A DNA stretch of 64,000 nt from Anaerotruncus massiliensis (ex Togo et al. 2026) (GCF_900199635.1 NZ_LT962687.1:1473501-1537500), one strand, 5' to 3'; counted from the first letter of the stretch, positions 26,309-37,000 are shown. The notes: a model not told the origin generated them from the letters alone. Program-made: numbers and translations.

Positions 26309-26638
26309 TCAGGTGTTGTGGTCGCTCTCGTGGAACTGTTTGAGGTTGCCGATCTTCTGCCGGCGCGCCTCCAGAATCTCCTCAATGCGGGCGAGCGGGA
26401 TATCCTGCTGGGCCATCATCACGAGCAGGTGGTAGATGAGGTCGCAGATCTCCTCCTCGGTCTCCTCGTTTTTGCCGTTTTTGGCGGCAATGATGACCTC
26501 GCTGCACTCCTCGCCGCATTTTTTGAGAATCTTATCGAGGCCCTTTTCAAACAGGTAGCAGGTGTAGGAGCCCTCCTGCGGATGGTCGCGCCGGTCGAGC
26601 ACCACCTCGTATAGGCCGTTCAATACGTCGTTCATCAT
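26309..26638 (-). CDS. hisE: Phosphoribosyl-ATP pyrophosphatase
   Basis: HisE hydrolyses PR-ATP to PR-AMP, step 2 of histidine synthesis. The 109-residue MazG-like protein shows [32 protein letters not shown], and [15 protein letters not shown], the metal-binding helices of the family. Separate from hisI here, not a fused HisIE. Its ATG overlaps the hisI stop; it is the last gene of the operon. Confidence 0.95.
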   Translation of the reverse strand: MMNDVLNGLYEVVLDRRDHPQEGSYTCYLFEKGLDKILKKCGEECSEVIIAAKNGKNEETEEEICDLIYHLLVMMAQQDIPLARIEEILEARRQKIGNLKQFHESDHNT

Positions 26639-26964
26639 GCTTTTCCCTCCCAGATCTCTTTAAAGAAACAGCTGTGCGCGCCGGTATGGCAGGCGTTGCC
26701 TGTCTGCTCCACCGTGACGAGCAGCGTGTCGTCGTCGCAGTCGGCGCGCAGGTCCACCACCTTTTGAAGATGCCCCGATGTCGCGCCTTTATTCCAAAGC
26801 TCCCGCCGCGATCGGCTCCAGAACCAGGTATACCCCGTCTCGAGGGTCCTTTGCAGGCTCTCGCGGTTCATGTAGGCGAGCATCAGCACCTCGCCGGTGC
26901 CCGCCTCCTGCACAATTGCGGGGATGAGCTCGGATTTTTGAAAATAGACGTCCAGATCACGCAT
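26635..26964 (-). CDS. hisI: Phosphoribosyl-AMP cyclohydrolase
   Basis: HisI opens the adenine ring of PR-AMP. The 109-residue metalloenzyme has [38 protein letters not shown], the Asp/Cys metal site in [12 protein letters not shown] and the second Cys in [12 protein letters not shown]. The start has an AGGAGG site and overlaps hisF by eight bases. Confidence 0.96.
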   Translation of the reverse strand: MRDLDVYFQKSELIPAIVQEAGTGEVLMLAYMNRESLQRTLETGYTWFWSRSRRELWNKGATSGHLQKVVDLRADCDDDTLLVTVEQTGNACHTGAHSCFFKEIWEGKA

Positions 26965-27727
26965 CGCGCTGCCTCCTGACCGGGATATTTTTCGCCGCGA
27001 GGTGGTCCTTGACCTCCCCGACCGTCAATTCGCGGAAATGAAAGAGGGACGCGGCGAGCGCGGCGTCCGCGCCCGTCCGCTCGAAGACCTCGGAGAAGTG
27101 CTCGAGCTTCCCGCAGCCGCCCGACGCAATGACCGGAATCCGCACCGCGTCGGACACCGCGCGGGTGAGTTCGAGATCAAAGCCGTTTTTGCAGCCGTCG
27201 GTGTCCATCGAGGTGAGCAGGATCTCCCCCGCGCCGAGCCGCTCGCAGGTTCTTGCCCACTCGACGGTGTCGAGCCCCATGTCGATCCGCCCGCCGTTCA
27301 CGACGACGGTGAAGCCCCCCTCCAGCCGCCTGCGCGCGTCGATCGCCACGACGACGCACTGGCTACCGAACTGTTCGGCGGCCTCGCTGATGAGCTTCGG
27401 GTCCCGCACCGCCGCGGAGTTGACCGAAATTTTGTCCGCGCCCGCGCGCAGCAGCGCGCGAAAGTCTTCCACCGACCGGATGCCCCCGCCGACGGTGAGC
27501 GGCACGAAGACGTTGCGCGCCGTCTCCCGCACGACTTCGATCATCGTGCTGCGGCCCTCGTGGGTCGCGGTGATGTCGAGGAAGGTGATCTCGTCCGCGC
27601 CCTGCCGGTCGTACTCGATCGCGCAGTCGACCGGGTCGCCGACCTCCTTGATGCCGACGAAGTTGACCCCTTTGACCACCACGCCGTCGCGCACGTCGAG
27701 GCATGGGATGATGCGTTTGGCTAACAC
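26957..27727 (-). CDS. hisF: Imidazole glycerol phosphate synthase, cyclase subunit
   Basis: HisF uses ammonia from HisH to close the imidazole ring, giving IGP and AICAR. The 256-residue (beta-alpha)8 barrel has the catalytic Asp in [14 protein letters not shown] (Asp near residue 11) and the second one in [16 protein letters not shown], with phosphate-binding GGGIRS and ASGGCG. The start is GTG overlapping the hisA stop by seven bases. Confidence 0.96.
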   Translation of the reverse strand: MLAKRIIPCLDVRDGVVVKGVNFVGIKEVGDPVDCAIEYDRQGADEITFLDITATHEGRSTMIEVVRETARNVFVPLTVGGGIRSVEDFRALLRAGADKISVNSAAVRDPKLISEAAEQFGSQCVVVAIDARRRLEGGFTVVVNGGRIDMGLDTVEWARTCERLGAGEILLTSMDTDGCKNGFDLELTRAVSDAVRIPVIASGGCGKLEHFSEVFERTGADAALAASLFHFRELTVGEVKDHLAAKNIPVRRQRDA

Positions 27728-28446
27728 TGTTGATCACCCGCCGTTTCGATAGCCTCCCGCAGGGAGAGGCTTCCCGTGTAGAGCGCCTTGCCGCAGATGA
27801 CCCCGTGGAGACCGAGGCGTCCGCACGCCTCGATGTCGCGCAGGTCCCGCACGCCGCCGCTCGCGATGATGTTGCAGGAGACGGCCTTTTCGAGCGCGGC
27901 AAGCTGCTCCAGGTTGAGCCCGCCGAGCATCCCGTCCCGGGAAATATCTGTAAAGATAATCGTCTTGACACCCGCCTGCTCCATCTCTTTGGCGAGATCA
28001 AGATAGCCGACGCTACTCGTGTCGAGCCAGCCCTCGGTGGCCACCATTCCCTCCTTCGCGTCGATGCCCACGGCGATCCGGTCGCCGTAGGCGGCGGCCG
28101 CCTCCCGCACGAGGGCGGGGTTCTTGACCGCGATGGAGCCCAGGATTACCCGGGAAATTCCGTTTTCCAGGTAGTATTCGATCGTTTTCCGGTCGCGGAT
28201 GCCGCCTCCCAGCTCCACCTTGAGCCCGGAGGTCCTGGCGATCTCCAGAAAGAGCGGCGCGTTTTTCACTTCGCCCTCCTTCGCTCCGTCGAGGTCGACC
28301 ATGTGGATCCACCTGGCGCCCGCCGCGAGAAAGGACGCGGCGGTCTCTCCCGCGTCTTCGGCGACCTTGTGGGCCGTCGAGAAGTCCCCCTTCCGCAGGC
28401 GCACGCAGCAGCCGTCCTTGATGTCGATCGCAGGTAAAATGATCAT
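27721..28446 (-). CDS. hisA: ProFAR isomerase (HisA)
   Basis: HisA isomerises ProFAR to PRFAR. The 241-residue barrel has [14 protein letters not shown] (catalytic Asp), [21 protein letters not shown], the second catalytic Asp region [12 protein letters not shown] and [14 protein letters not shown] 28446 has GAGG eight bases upstream and its first bases overlap the hisH stop (ATGA). Confidence 0.95.
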   Translation of the reverse strand: MIILPAIDIKDGCCVRLRKGDFSTAHKVAEDAGETAASFLAAGARWIHMVDLDGAKEGEVKNAPLFLEIARTSGLKVELGGGIRDRKTIEYYLENGISRVILGSIAVKNPALVREAAAAYGDRIAVGIDAKEGMVATEGWLDTSSVGYLDLAKEMEQAGVKTIIFTDISRDGMLGGLNLEQLAALEKAVSCNIIASGGVRDLRDIEACGRLGLHGVICGKALYTGSLSLREAIETAGDQQC

Positions 28447-29045
28447 TGGCACAACCTCGCAAAGTTTTTGAGCATGTTTAACCCCACTTCCCCGCTCTTT
28501 TCCGGGTGGAACTGCGCGCCGTAGACGCTGCCGCGGCAGACGAGTGCGGGGACGCGCTCGCCATAGACCGTGTGGCAGGAGATGTTTTCCTCCGGCGTAT
28601 CCGCGCAGAAGGAGTGGACGAAATAGACGTAGTCGCCCGTCTTTGTCCCGCCGGTCAGCTCGCAGGGATGGAGCACCGTCAAATCGTTCCAGCCCATGTG
28701 CGGGATCTTCAGCCCGCCGGCGTCAAGAAGCCGCACGCTTCCGGGGATGAGCCCCAGCCCCTCGGTCTCCCCGAATTCAAAGCTGCGCTCGAAGAGCATC
28801 TGCATCCCAAGGCAGATGCCGAGCAGCGGCTTTTTTTGCGCCTCGTCCCGGATCACCGGGACGAGCCCGGAGGCACGCAGGCGCTTCATCGCGTCGGGGA
28901 ACGCGCCCACGCCGGGCAGGATCATCCCGTCGCACCCCTCGAGCATCGCCGGGTCGCGCGTGATGCAGAAGGTTTCGTTGAGATAGGTCAGCGCATTCTG
29001 GACGCTGAAGAGGTTGCCCGCGCCGTAGTCGATGATCGCGATCAT
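28443..29045 (-). CDS. hisH: Imidazole glycerol phosphate synthase, glutaminase subunit
   Basis: The class I glutamine amidotransferase subunit supplies ammonia to HisF. The 200-residue protein has IDYGAGNLFSV, the nucleophilic Cys in LGICLGMQMLFE, and the His-Glu pair in GAQFHPEKSGEVG. Complete and directly upstream of hisA with a four-base overlap. Confidence 0.96.
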   Translation of the reverse strand: MIAIIDYGAGNLFSVQNALTYLNETFCITRDPAMLEGCDGMILPGVGAFPDAMKRLRASGLVPVIRDEAQKKPLLGICLGMQMLFERSFEFGETEGLGLIPGSVRLLDAGGLKIPHMGWNDLTVLHPCELTGGTKTGDYVYFVHSFCADTPEENISCHTVYGERVPALVCRGSVYGAQFHPEKSGEVGLNMLKNFARLCQ

Positions 29046-29046
29046 A

Positions 29047-29625
29047 TCAGAGCACCCCTTTGGAGGAGAGCGCCCCTTCGCCCGCGGGGGAAACCGCGAT
29101 GCGAAGCGCGTGCGCGGCCGCCTTGAAGAGGGCCTCGATCTTGTGGTGGTCGTTTTCGCCGTAGGGCACGCGCAGGTGCAGGGTGATCCCGGCGTTCTGC
29201 GCGAAGGCGCGGAAGAATTCCCCCGTCATGCAGCAGTCGAACGCGCCGACCGACGGGTTCCGGTAGGCGCAGTCGAAGACGAGGAAGGGCCTGCCGCTGA
29301 TGTCGAGCGCGCAGAAGGCGAGCGCCTCGTCCATGGGGACCAGGAAGCTGCCGTAACGGGCGATCCCGTCCCGTCCGCCGAGCGCCTTCAGGAGCGCCTG
29401 TCCGAGCACGATGCCCACATCCTCCACCGAGTGGTGGCAGTCGACCTCAAGGTCGCCGGTCATGTTGAGCGCAAGGTCGAAGCCCCCGTGCACCGCGAAG
29501 GCGGCGAGCATGTGGTCGAAGAAGCCGATCCCGCTCGTGCCGGTAAAACGCCCCTTGCCGTCAAGGCTGAGCGTCAGCTCGATATCGGTCTCCCTGGTCG
29601 TGCGCCGAATGGTGGATTCACGCAT
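29047..29625 (-). CDS. hisB: Imidazoleglycerol-phosphate dehydratase
   Basis: HisB dehydrates IGP. The 192-residue protein is the single-function form, without the N-terminal histidinol phosphatase domain of enterobacterial HisB. Metal-binding motifs: GFFDHMLAAFAVHGGFD, DCHHSVEDVGIVLGQAL, and GENDHHKIEALFKAAAHALR. An AGGGGGGCC site precedes the ATG. Confidence 0.97.
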   Translation of the reverse strand: MRESTIRRTTRETDIELTLSLDGKGRFTGTSGIGFFDHMLAAFAVHGGFDLALNMTGDLEVDCHHSVEDVGIVLGQALLKALGGRDGIARYGSFLVPMDEALAFCALDISGRPFLVFDCAYRNPSVGAFDCCMTGEFFRAFAQNAGITLHLRVPYGENDHHKIEALFKAAAHALRIAVSPAGEGALSSKGVL

Positions 29626-29637
29626 CGGTTTGGCCCC

Positions 29638-30705
29638 CTATCGTAAAATTTCCCTGAGAGTGGAAAGCAGCGCGCGGTTTTCGATCGGCGCGCCCGCGGA
29701 GACGCGCAGGCGGTCGCCCATCAGCCGCACGGCGATGCCGCGCGCCAAAAGCGCCTCATAGACGCCCTTGGCGTCGGTCAGGCGCAGGAACACGAAGTTC
29801 GCGCAGGTGGGCCGCATGTCGAGGATCTCGGCCTTTTCCCCGGCGAGCGCCGAAAGCTCCCGGCAGAGCGCGTCCCGCGACGCCTTGATCTCATCCGCAC
29901 AGCCCGCGAGGTAATCGGGATGGCTAAAGAGCACACACCCGGCCGCCTGGGTCATCGAGTTGACGTTATAGGGGGATTTCGCAGCCTTGACGGCGCCGAT
30001 CAGGACCGGGTTCGCGACGGCGAAGCCGAGCCGGATAGCCGCCATGCCGAACGCCTTGGAGCAGGTCTTGAGCACGATCAGGTTGTCGCGCTCCCCCGCC
30101 AATCGCAAAATCGAGCCCTCCGCAAAATCCATATACGCCTCGTCCACGACGACGAGGCAACCGGTCAGCCCGTCGACGATTTTGAGGACGTCCGCCCGCG
30201 TCGCCGCGAGCGAGGTCGGGTTGCAGGGATTGGAGAAGATGAGCAGCCGCGCGTCCGCCTCCCTCGCGCGGGCGATGAGCGCGTCCGCGTCGAGCGCGAG
30301 GGTGTCCGGGTCCTTGTCGACCGCCAGCAGGCGCAGCCCGCAGGGCTGCGCATAGAAGGAATACATCGAAAAATCGGGGCGCACAACCGCCATTGTGTCG
30401 CCCGGCTCGGTGAACCAGCTGACGATCAGCCCGATCAGCTCGTCCGAGCCGTTGCCCGCGACGACCATCGACGGATCAACGCCGAAGAAGGCGGCGCATT
30501 TTTCGCAGAGCTCCACCGCGTAGGGGTCGGGATAGCGGTTGAAGTCGACCGCCATGACCGCGGCCATGAGCTCCTCCATCAGCTCGGGCGGCGGCGAGAG
30601 GAAGCTCTCGTTCGCATCGAGCCGGATGCGGTAGTGCCCGGTCAGCGGATCGTAGGGAGTCAGGTTTTGGAGCTTTTGGGGAAGCTCATAGCGGTTACCA
30701 GACAT
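29638..30705 (-). CDS. hisC: Histidinol-phosphate aminotransferase
   Basis: This PLP-dependent class I/II aminotransferase converts imidazole acetol phosphate to histidinol phosphate. The 355-residue protein contains IRLDANESFLSPP, AGNGSDELIGLI, SNPCNPTSLAATRADV, VVDEAYMDFAEGS and the PLP-Lys in VLKTCSKAFGMAAIRLGFAV. Start overlaps the end of hisD by 11 bases. Confidence 0.95.
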   Translation of the reverse strand: MSGNRYELPQKLQNLTPYDPLTGHYRIRLDANESFLSPPPELMEELMAAVMAVDFNRYPDPYAVELCEKCAAFFGVDPSMVVAGNGSDELIGLIVSWFTEPGDTMAVVRPDFSMYSFYAQPCGLRLLAVDKDPDTLALDADALIARAREADARLLIFSNPCNPTSLAATRADVLKIVDGLTGCLVVVDEAYMDFAEGSILRLAGERDNLIVLKTCSKAFGMAAIRLGFAVANPVLIGAVKAAKSPYNVNSMTQAAGCVLFSHPDYLAGCADEIKASRDALCRELSALAGEKAEILDMRPTCANFVFLRLTDAKGVYEALLARGIAVRLMGDRLRVSAGAPIENRALLSTLREILR

Positions 30706-31990
30706 CGGGAAACCTCACTTTGACAGAATTGGCGTGGGCGGTGAGCCCCTCCTTGTCGGCGAGGCGTACGATGGGCACCTGTGCCTCTGCGAGCGCCTCT
30801 CGGGTGTAGTAGAGGAAGCTCGACCGCTTGAGGAAGCTGTCCACCCCGAGCGGCGAAAAGAACCGCGCGGTGCCGGAGGTCGGCAGGACGTGGTTGGGGC
30901 CGGCGAAGTAATCCCCCAGCGGTTCGGGCGAATGCTGCCCCAGAAAGAGGGAGCCGACGTTGTCGATCTTCCCGATGTATTCGAGCGGGTTGGCCGTCAT
31001 GATCTCCATGTGCTCGGGCGCGAGCTCGTTGGCGAGCGCGATCATCTCCACCTCGCTGCGGCAGACGATGATCATGCCGTAATCCGCGAGCGATTGGCGG
31101 ATGATCCCGGCGCGGGAAAGGCTCTCCACCTGCCGGGAAAGCTCGGCGGCCGTCTCCTCCGCCACCCGCTCGCTCGTCGTGAGCAGGACCGACGAGGCGA
31201 GCACGTCATGCTCCGCCTGGCTCATCATGTCCGCCGCGAGATAGACGGGATTCGCGGTGTCGTCCGCCGCGATGAGAATCTCGCTCGGCCCGGCGATCAT
31301 GTCGATGTCCACCGTACCGTAGAGCAGCCGCTTGGCGGTGGCCACATAGATGTTGCCCGGGCCGACGATCTTGTCGACGCGCGGCACCGACGCGGTGCCG
31401 TAGGCGAGCGCGGCGACCGCCTGGGCGCCGCCCATCAGGAAGACCCGGTCCACCCCCGCCACCGCGGCGGCGGCGAGGATGTCGGGGTTCGCGGTGCCGT
31501 CCTTTCGCGGCGGGGTGACCATGACGATCTCCCCCACCCCCGCGATGCGCGCGGGGATGCAGTTCATGAGCACCGACGAGGGATAGGCCGCCGTACCGCC
31601 CGGCACGTAGAGCCCGACGCGGGAGAGCCCGCGCACCCGCTGCCCCATGATGACGCCGTTTTCCTGCGTGTCGATGAAGCTCTGCTGCTTCTGGCGGTTG
31701 TGGAAGGCCGCGATGTTTTCCATCGCGGCGAGCATCGCGTTGACAAACTCGGGCTCCGCGAGGGTGAGCGCGTCGTTGATCTCGTCGCGGCTCACCTCGA
31801 AGGCTTCGGGACACCGCCCGTCAAATTGGATCGTGTATTCCCGCACCGCCTCGTCTCCGCGCTCCCGCACGGCGTCGACGATCTCGGTGACGGCCGCCGT
31901 CACCTTCCGGTCCACTTCCCCGCTGCGCCGCCGCAGCGACGCGAGCAGCTCCCATTCGGCGGCGCCGTCCGCCCTGACAATCGGTATCAT
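30695..31990 (-). CDS. hisD: Histidinol dehydrogenase
   Basis: HisD oxidises histidinol to histidine in two NAD-dependent steps. The 431-residue zinc enzyme has VPGGTAAYPSSVLMNCIPA, KIVGPGNIYVATAKR, GPSEILIAADDTANP, MSQAEHDVLASS, and GPNHVLPTSGTARF with the C-terminal EGLTAHANSVKVR. Full length. Overlaps hisG by four bases. Confidence 0.97.
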   Translation of the reverse strand: MIPIVRADGAAEWELLASLRRRSGEVDRKVTAAVTEIVDAVRERGDEAVREYTIQFDGRCPEAFEVSRDEINDALTLAEPEFVNAMLAAMENIAAFHNRQKQQSFIDTQENGVIMGQRVRGLSRVGLYVPGGTAAYPSSVLMNCIPARIAGVGEIVMVTPPRKDGTANPDILAAAAVAGVDRVFLMGGAQAVAALAYGTASVPRVDKIVGPGNIYVATAKRLLYGTVDIDMIAGPSEILIAADDTANPVYLAADMMSQAEHDVLASSVLLTTSERVAEETAAELSRQVESLSRAGIIRQSLADYGMIIVCRSEVEMIALANELAPEHMEIMTANPLEYIGKIDNVGSLFLGQHSPEPLGDYFAGPNHVLPTSGTARFFSPLGVDSFLKRSSFLYYTREALAEAQVPIVRLADKEGLTAHANSVKVRFPDVW

Positions 31991-32634
31991 TCCGTTTCCT
32001 CCCCGGCCAGATAGTCCTCGATGCGCGCGATCAGCGGCTCGATCTCCGCCTTGCGCAGCTTGAGGCTCGCGATGTTGACGATCAGCCGCGCGCTGACGTC
32101 ACAGATGTATTCGGCGACCACCAGCCCGTTTTCCCGCAGGGTGGTGCCCGTCTCGACGATGTCGACGATCGCGTCGGACAGCCCCAGAATGGGCGCGAGC
32201 TCGACCGAGCCCTCGATCTTCACGATGCTGACGTCCATGTTCTTGCGTTCAAAGAAGCCGCGCGCCACGTTCACATATTTGGAGGCGATACGCCGGGTGT
32301 GGTACCCTTCGTAGAAGTCGACCCCCTGCGGCAGGGCGAGCGCGAACCGGCATTTGCCGAAGCCGAGGTCCGCCACCTCGTAGAAGGTGCCGCCCATCTC
32401 CATGATCGTGTCCTTGCCGACCACGCCGATGTCGCAGACGCCGTTGTCGACGTAGGTGGCGACGTCCGCCGCCTTGGCGAGCACGATCTCGAGATTCGTC
32501 CCCGCGACCGGCAGGATGAGCCTGCGGCCCTTCTCCCGGACGGCGGTGCAGTCGTAGCCGAGACGCTCGAACATCTCGACCGTGTCCTTTTCGAGCCGCC
32601 CCTTGGTCAGGGCGATGCGAATGGGTTTTATCAT
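31987..32634 (-). CDS. hisG: ATP phosphoribosyltransferase, short form
   Basis: HisG commits ATP and PRPP to histidine synthesis. The 215-residue product is the short HisG lacking the C-terminal feedback domain, and therefore needs HisZ, encoded immediately upstream. Motifs: IRIALTKGRLEKDTVEMFERLG, CDIGVVGKDTIMEMGG, and the PRPP-binding region LSDAIVDIVETGTTLRENGL. The ATG overlaps the hisZ stop; longer upstream open frames only repeat hisZ in another frame. Confidence 0.96.
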   Translation of the reverse strand: MIKPIRIALTKGRLEKDTVEMFERLGYDCTAVREKGRRLILPVAGTNLEIVLAKAADVATYVDNGVCDIGVVGKDTIMEMGGTFYEVADLGFGKCRFALALPQGVDFYEGYHTRRIASKYVNVARGFFERKNMDVSIVKIEGSVELAPILGLSDAIVDIVETGTTLRENGLVVAEYICDVSARLIVNIASLKLRKAEIEPLIARIEDYLAGEETE

Positions 32635-33842
32635 CGCGCGCCCTCCCCTCTCAGCGTCTCGACGTCGACCGCCTCGATCGCGTCGTCCACGACGTGGAGC
32701 TGCCGGATGCCGCGCCTGCGCGCGTAGTCGGCGGCTGCGTCGAAGTCGTCGTAGACGCAGTTCTCCGCGACAAGTCCGTTCTCCGTCAGCGATTTGATGT
32801 AGTTGACCGCCTCGGGCAGGTGCCGCTCGTCGGAAAAGACGAGGATGTCGGGCGTCTGCGGAGCGGGTTCCCCGACGACCTGAGCCGCCGGGTCGATGTT
32901 CACCGCGAAGCCGGTCGCCGAGAGCGGCGCGCCGAATTCGCCGAGGAGGTTGTCGTACCGGCCGCCCGAGAGCACCGGCTCGCCGATGCCGTCGAAATAG
33001 CCGCGGAAGATGAGCCCGGTGTAGTACTCCGCCTGGTTGACCAGCCCGAGGTCGATGATTACGCGGTCCTCCAGCCCGAGCTGGCGGAGGTCCTCGTAGA
33101 GCCCGTGCAGGTAGTCGAGGCACTCGAGCGCGCCGTTTTCGGAGAAGAGCTCATACGCCTTCCCGAAGACCTCCTCCCCGCCGAACAGCCGGGGCAGGTA
33201 GCCGAGCGCGGCCGCCGCGCGGCTGTCGCCGAAGGGCGCGAGCAGGTCGGAAAGCGCCGGGTAGTTCTTCTGCTCGATGCACTGGCGGATGGCCTCCTTG
33301 GTGTCCGCGCCGGCGTCGAGCGAATCGATCAGCGCCTTGAAATAGCCGATGTGGCAGAGTTCGATCCGGAAGCTCTCCCCGTTGATGTCCGAAAGCCCCG
33401 ACGCGGCGAGTTCGACGATCTCGAGGTCGCTGCGCAGGGAGTTGGAGCCGATCAGTTCGACGCCCGCCTGGTAGATCTCGCTCGGTTTGCCGCGCATCGT
33501 ATGCTCGACGCGGTAGACGTTTTCGCAGTAGTAGAGGCGCAGCGGCATCGGCATGCCGGTGAGGCGGGTCGCCACCAGCCGCGCGATCGGGATCGTGCAG
33601 TCGGGCCGCACGACCATCAGCCGCCCGCGGGTGTCCGAGAGCTTATACATGTTCTCCTGCGGGAAATGCGCCGCGGAGGAGCCGAACACGTCGTAAAACT
33701 CGATCGCGGGGGTGATGACCTGCCGGTAGCCGCGCGAACGGAACATCGCCGTGAGGCGGCTCACCACCTCTTCCCGCGAGACGCACTCGTCGAAGAGCAG
33801 ATCGCGGGTGCCGTCGGGGGTGACCTTATCGTAATGTTTCAT
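32631..33842 (-). CDS. hisZ: ATP phosphoribosyltransferase regulatory subunit
   Basis: HisZ is a HisRS-like protein without tRNA-charging activity that activates and confers histidine control on short HisG. The 403-residue protein starts with TPDGTRDLLFDECV and has class II synthetase motifs: VRPDCTIPIARLVATRL, EIYQAGVELIGSNS and GGRYDNLLGEFG. It lacks a typical HisRS anticodon-binding domain. First gene of the histidine operon. Confidence 0.93.
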   Translation of the reverse strand: MKHYDKVTPDGTRDLLFDECVSREEVVSRLTAMFRSRGYRQVITPAIEFYDVFGSSAAHFPQENMYKLSDTRGRLMVVRPDCTIPIARLVATRLTGMPMPLRLYYCENVYRVEHTMRGKPSEIYQAGVELIGSNSLRSDLEIVELAASGLSDINGESFRIELCHIGYFKALIDSLDAGADTKEAIRQCIEQKNYPALSDLLAPFGDSRAAAALGYLPRLFGGEEVFGKAYELFSENGALECLDYLHGLYEDLRQLGLEDRVIIDLGLVNQAEYYTGLIFRGYFDGIGEPVLSGGRYDNLLGEFGAPLSATGFAVNIDPAAQVVGEPAPQTPDILVFSDERHLPEAVNYIKSLTENGLVAENCVYDDFDAAADYARRRGIRQLHVVDDAIEAVDVETLRGEGAR

Positions 33843-33874
33843 GGGAACCTCCCGTTTTGCGTCTTGCTTTAACT

Positions 33875-33910
33875 TGCTAATATATTAGCATAGTGAAATA
33901 TCCTTGTCAA
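33875..33910 (-). promoter_or_regulatory. Histidine operon promoter with palindromic operator over the -10 box
   Basis: On the minus strand a perfect TTGACA (33905-33910), a 17-base spacer and TAATAT (33882-33887) precede hisZ by about 40 bases. A perfect 16-base palindrome TGCTAATATATTAGCA (33875-33890) covers the -10 box. A repressor bound there would block the polymerase. The rest of the 163-base gap down to polC holds a GC-rich stem near 33963-33980 but no further gene. Confidence 0.75.
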
Positions 33911-34005
33911 CACCTTGCACAAAGATTCTCCCGGTTTTTGCGCCAAACGTCCATTTATCGGCTCCCCGGGCGCCCCGCCCGCTACAAAGCCTTCACCGGC
34001 ACGAC

Positions 34006-37000
34006 TCAAAAGAAGGTGACCTGCGAGGTCGCGGGCAGGTCGCCGAGCGCGCCCGCGGCGCGCAGTGTCTCGACGACGGCGCTGGAGACCCCGGCGCGGT
34101 TGGAGATGTCGTCCGCCGAGATGAAGGATTCCGATTTGGCCTCCTCCCACAGGCTCTTGGCGGCGGCCTCGCCGACCCCCTTGAGCGCCATGAAGGGCAG
34201 GCGGATCCTGCCATCCTCCACCTCGTAGAGCTTGTAGTGGCTCTTGTAGAGGTCGACCGGCAAAAATTCAAAGCCGCGCGCCTGGCACTCGTGGATGATC
34301 TGCAGCATGGTCAGCGTGCCCTCGTCCTTGGCGGAACGGTCGTTGCCCATCGCGAGCAGGTTCTGGATTTTGCGCTTGGTCGCGGATTTGCCCTGCACCG
34401 CCGCCTCGGCGTCGAAGTCGTCGCCGCGCACGGTGAAGATGACCGCGTAAAAGGCCAGCGGATGGTGCACCTTGAACCAGCAGAGCCGGATGGAGGCGAT
34501 GTCGTAGGCCGCGGCGTGCGCCTTGGGGAACATGTATTTGATCTTGAGGCAGCTGTCGATGTACCACTGGGGCACCCCGTGCTCCTTCATCGCCATCATG
34601 TGCTCCTCGGTCAGCAGCCTGGGCGCGTTGCCCTTACGGGTGATCTCCATGATCTTGAACGCCATCTTGGGCTCCAGCCCCTTGAGGAGCAGATAGGTCA
34701 TGATGCTGTCACGTGTTCCGATGACCTCGGAAATCGTGCAGGTCCTGTTGCGGATGAGCTCCTGCGCGTTGCCGAGCCACACGTCGGTGCCGTGGGAGAG
34801 GCCGGAGATCTGGAGAAGGTCGGAGAAGTTCTTCGGCTGCGCCTCGATGAGCATCCCGCGCACAAAATTGGTGCCGAATTCGGGGATGCCGAGGGTGCCG
34901 GTGTTGCAGTCGATCTCCTCCGCCGTGACGCCGAGCGCGTCCGGCTTCAAAAAAAGGCTCATGACTTCCGGGTCGTTCATCGGCACGTCGTTCACGTCGA
35001 TGCCGGTCATATCCTCGAGGTACTTGTACATCGTCGGAACGTCGTGCCCGAGCTCGTCGAGCTTGAGGATCGTATCGTGCAGCGAATGGAAGTCGAAGTG
35101 AGTGGTCGTGATGTCCGAGTTGGCGTCGTCGGCGGGGCGCTGCACCGCCGTAAAGTCGAACACCTCGTGGTTGGAGGGCACGACGACCATGCCGCCCGGG
35201 TGCTGGCCGGTCGTCCGCTTGACGCCGGTGCAGCCGAGCGCGAGCCGCTCCTCCTCCGCGCGGGTCATCACGAGCCCGCGCTCCTGCGCGTACTTTTTCA
35301 CAAAGCCGTAGGCGGTCTTTTCCGCGACGGTCGAGATGGTGCCCGCCTTGAAGACGTGGGTCGGACCGAAAAGCTCCTCGGTGTACTTGTGGATCTTGCT
35401 CTGGTACTCGCCCGAGAAGTTGAGGTCGATGTCAGGCGCCTTGTCCCCGTCGAACCCGAGGAAGGTCTCAAACGGGATGTCGTGGCCGTCCTGCTTATAT
35501 TTCGTGCCGCATTTGGGGCAGTTCTTTTCGGGCAGGTCGAAGCCGGAGCCCACCTCGCCCTTGGTGAAGAACTCGCTGTGGCGGCAATTGGGGCAGTAGT
35601 AGTGGGGCGGCAGGGGGTTGACCTCCGAGATGCCCGCCATCGTCGCCACAAAGGAGGAGCCGACCGACCCACGGGAGCCGACCTTATAGCCGCCCTCCTC
35701 GCTCTTGGCGACGAGCTTCTGCGCGATCATATAGAGCACCGCGAAGCCGTGCTTGATGATCGAGCCGAGCTCCCGCTCGAGCCGCTTGGACACCAGCTCG
35801 GGGACCTGTCCCTCGTAGCCGTACATCTTCATCGTCCGCTCGCGGGTGATCCGCTGGAGGTCCTCCTCCGAGCCGGGGATCGTCGGGGTGAAGGTGCCGT
35901 TAGGGATCGGCTTGACGTCGCTTTCGATCATGTCCGCGATGCGGTTGGGGTTATCGATGACGACCTCGTGCGCCTTCTGGGGGCCGAGGTATTCGAACTC
36001 CCTGAGCATTTCATCGGTCGTGCGGAAGTAGAGGGGCGCCTGCTGGTCGGCGTCGGAAAAGCCCATGCCCGCCATCAGGATGGCGCGGAACTTCGCGTCG
36101 CCCGCGTCCATGAAGTGCACGTCGCAGGTCGCCACGACGGGGATGTTCAGCTTTTCACCAAGCTTCACGACCGTCTCGTTGAACTCCTTGATGCCGTTTT
36201 CATCCGGCACGGTGTTGTTGCGCACCATGAATTCGTTGTTGCCGAGCGGCTGGATCTCCAGATAGTCGTAGAACCTGGCGATGTCGCAGAGGTCCCCCCA
36301 GCTCTTGCCCTCGATGATCGCGCGGTAGAGCTGCCCGGCCTCGCAGGCGCTGCCGATCAGAAGCCCCTCGCGGTGCTCCATCAGCTTGGATTTGGGGATG
36401 CGCGGATGGCGCGAGTAGCAGTCGAGGTGGGAGAGGGAGACGAGGCGGTAGAGGTTTTTGAGCCCCGTGAGATTTTTGACCAGAATGATCTGGTGGTATG
36501 TAGGGGATTTTTTCACGTCGACCGCCGCGAGCGAGGTGTTGATCCGGTCGATGCTTTTGCAGCCCTTCTCGGATTTGAGGATGTCGATCATCCTCAGGAA
36601 GATCCGTGCGAGCATCTCCGCGTCGTCGCAGGCGCGGTGGTGGTTGAAGTCGCCCAGTCCGAGGTGCTTGGCGACGAGGTCGAGCTTGTGCTTTTTGAGC
36701 TCGGGGAACAGGGAGCGCGAAAGGATGACCGTGTCGATCGCGGTAAAGTGGTAGGGCATGTGGCACCGGCGCGCCGCCTGCTTCAGGAAGCTCGTGTCGA
36801 AGGGGGCGTTATGCGCGACGAGCACCGCCCCGTCCCCGCCGCAGAACTCGTAGAAGGAGGCGAGCGCCTCCGCCTCGGAGGGCGCGCCGCGCACGTCGTC
36901 GTCGGTGATGCCGGTGAGCTCGGTGATCTTGGGCGGGATCGCCCGCTCGGGGTTCACGAAGGTGTTGAAGCGGTCGACCACCTCCCCGCCCGACAGCTTG

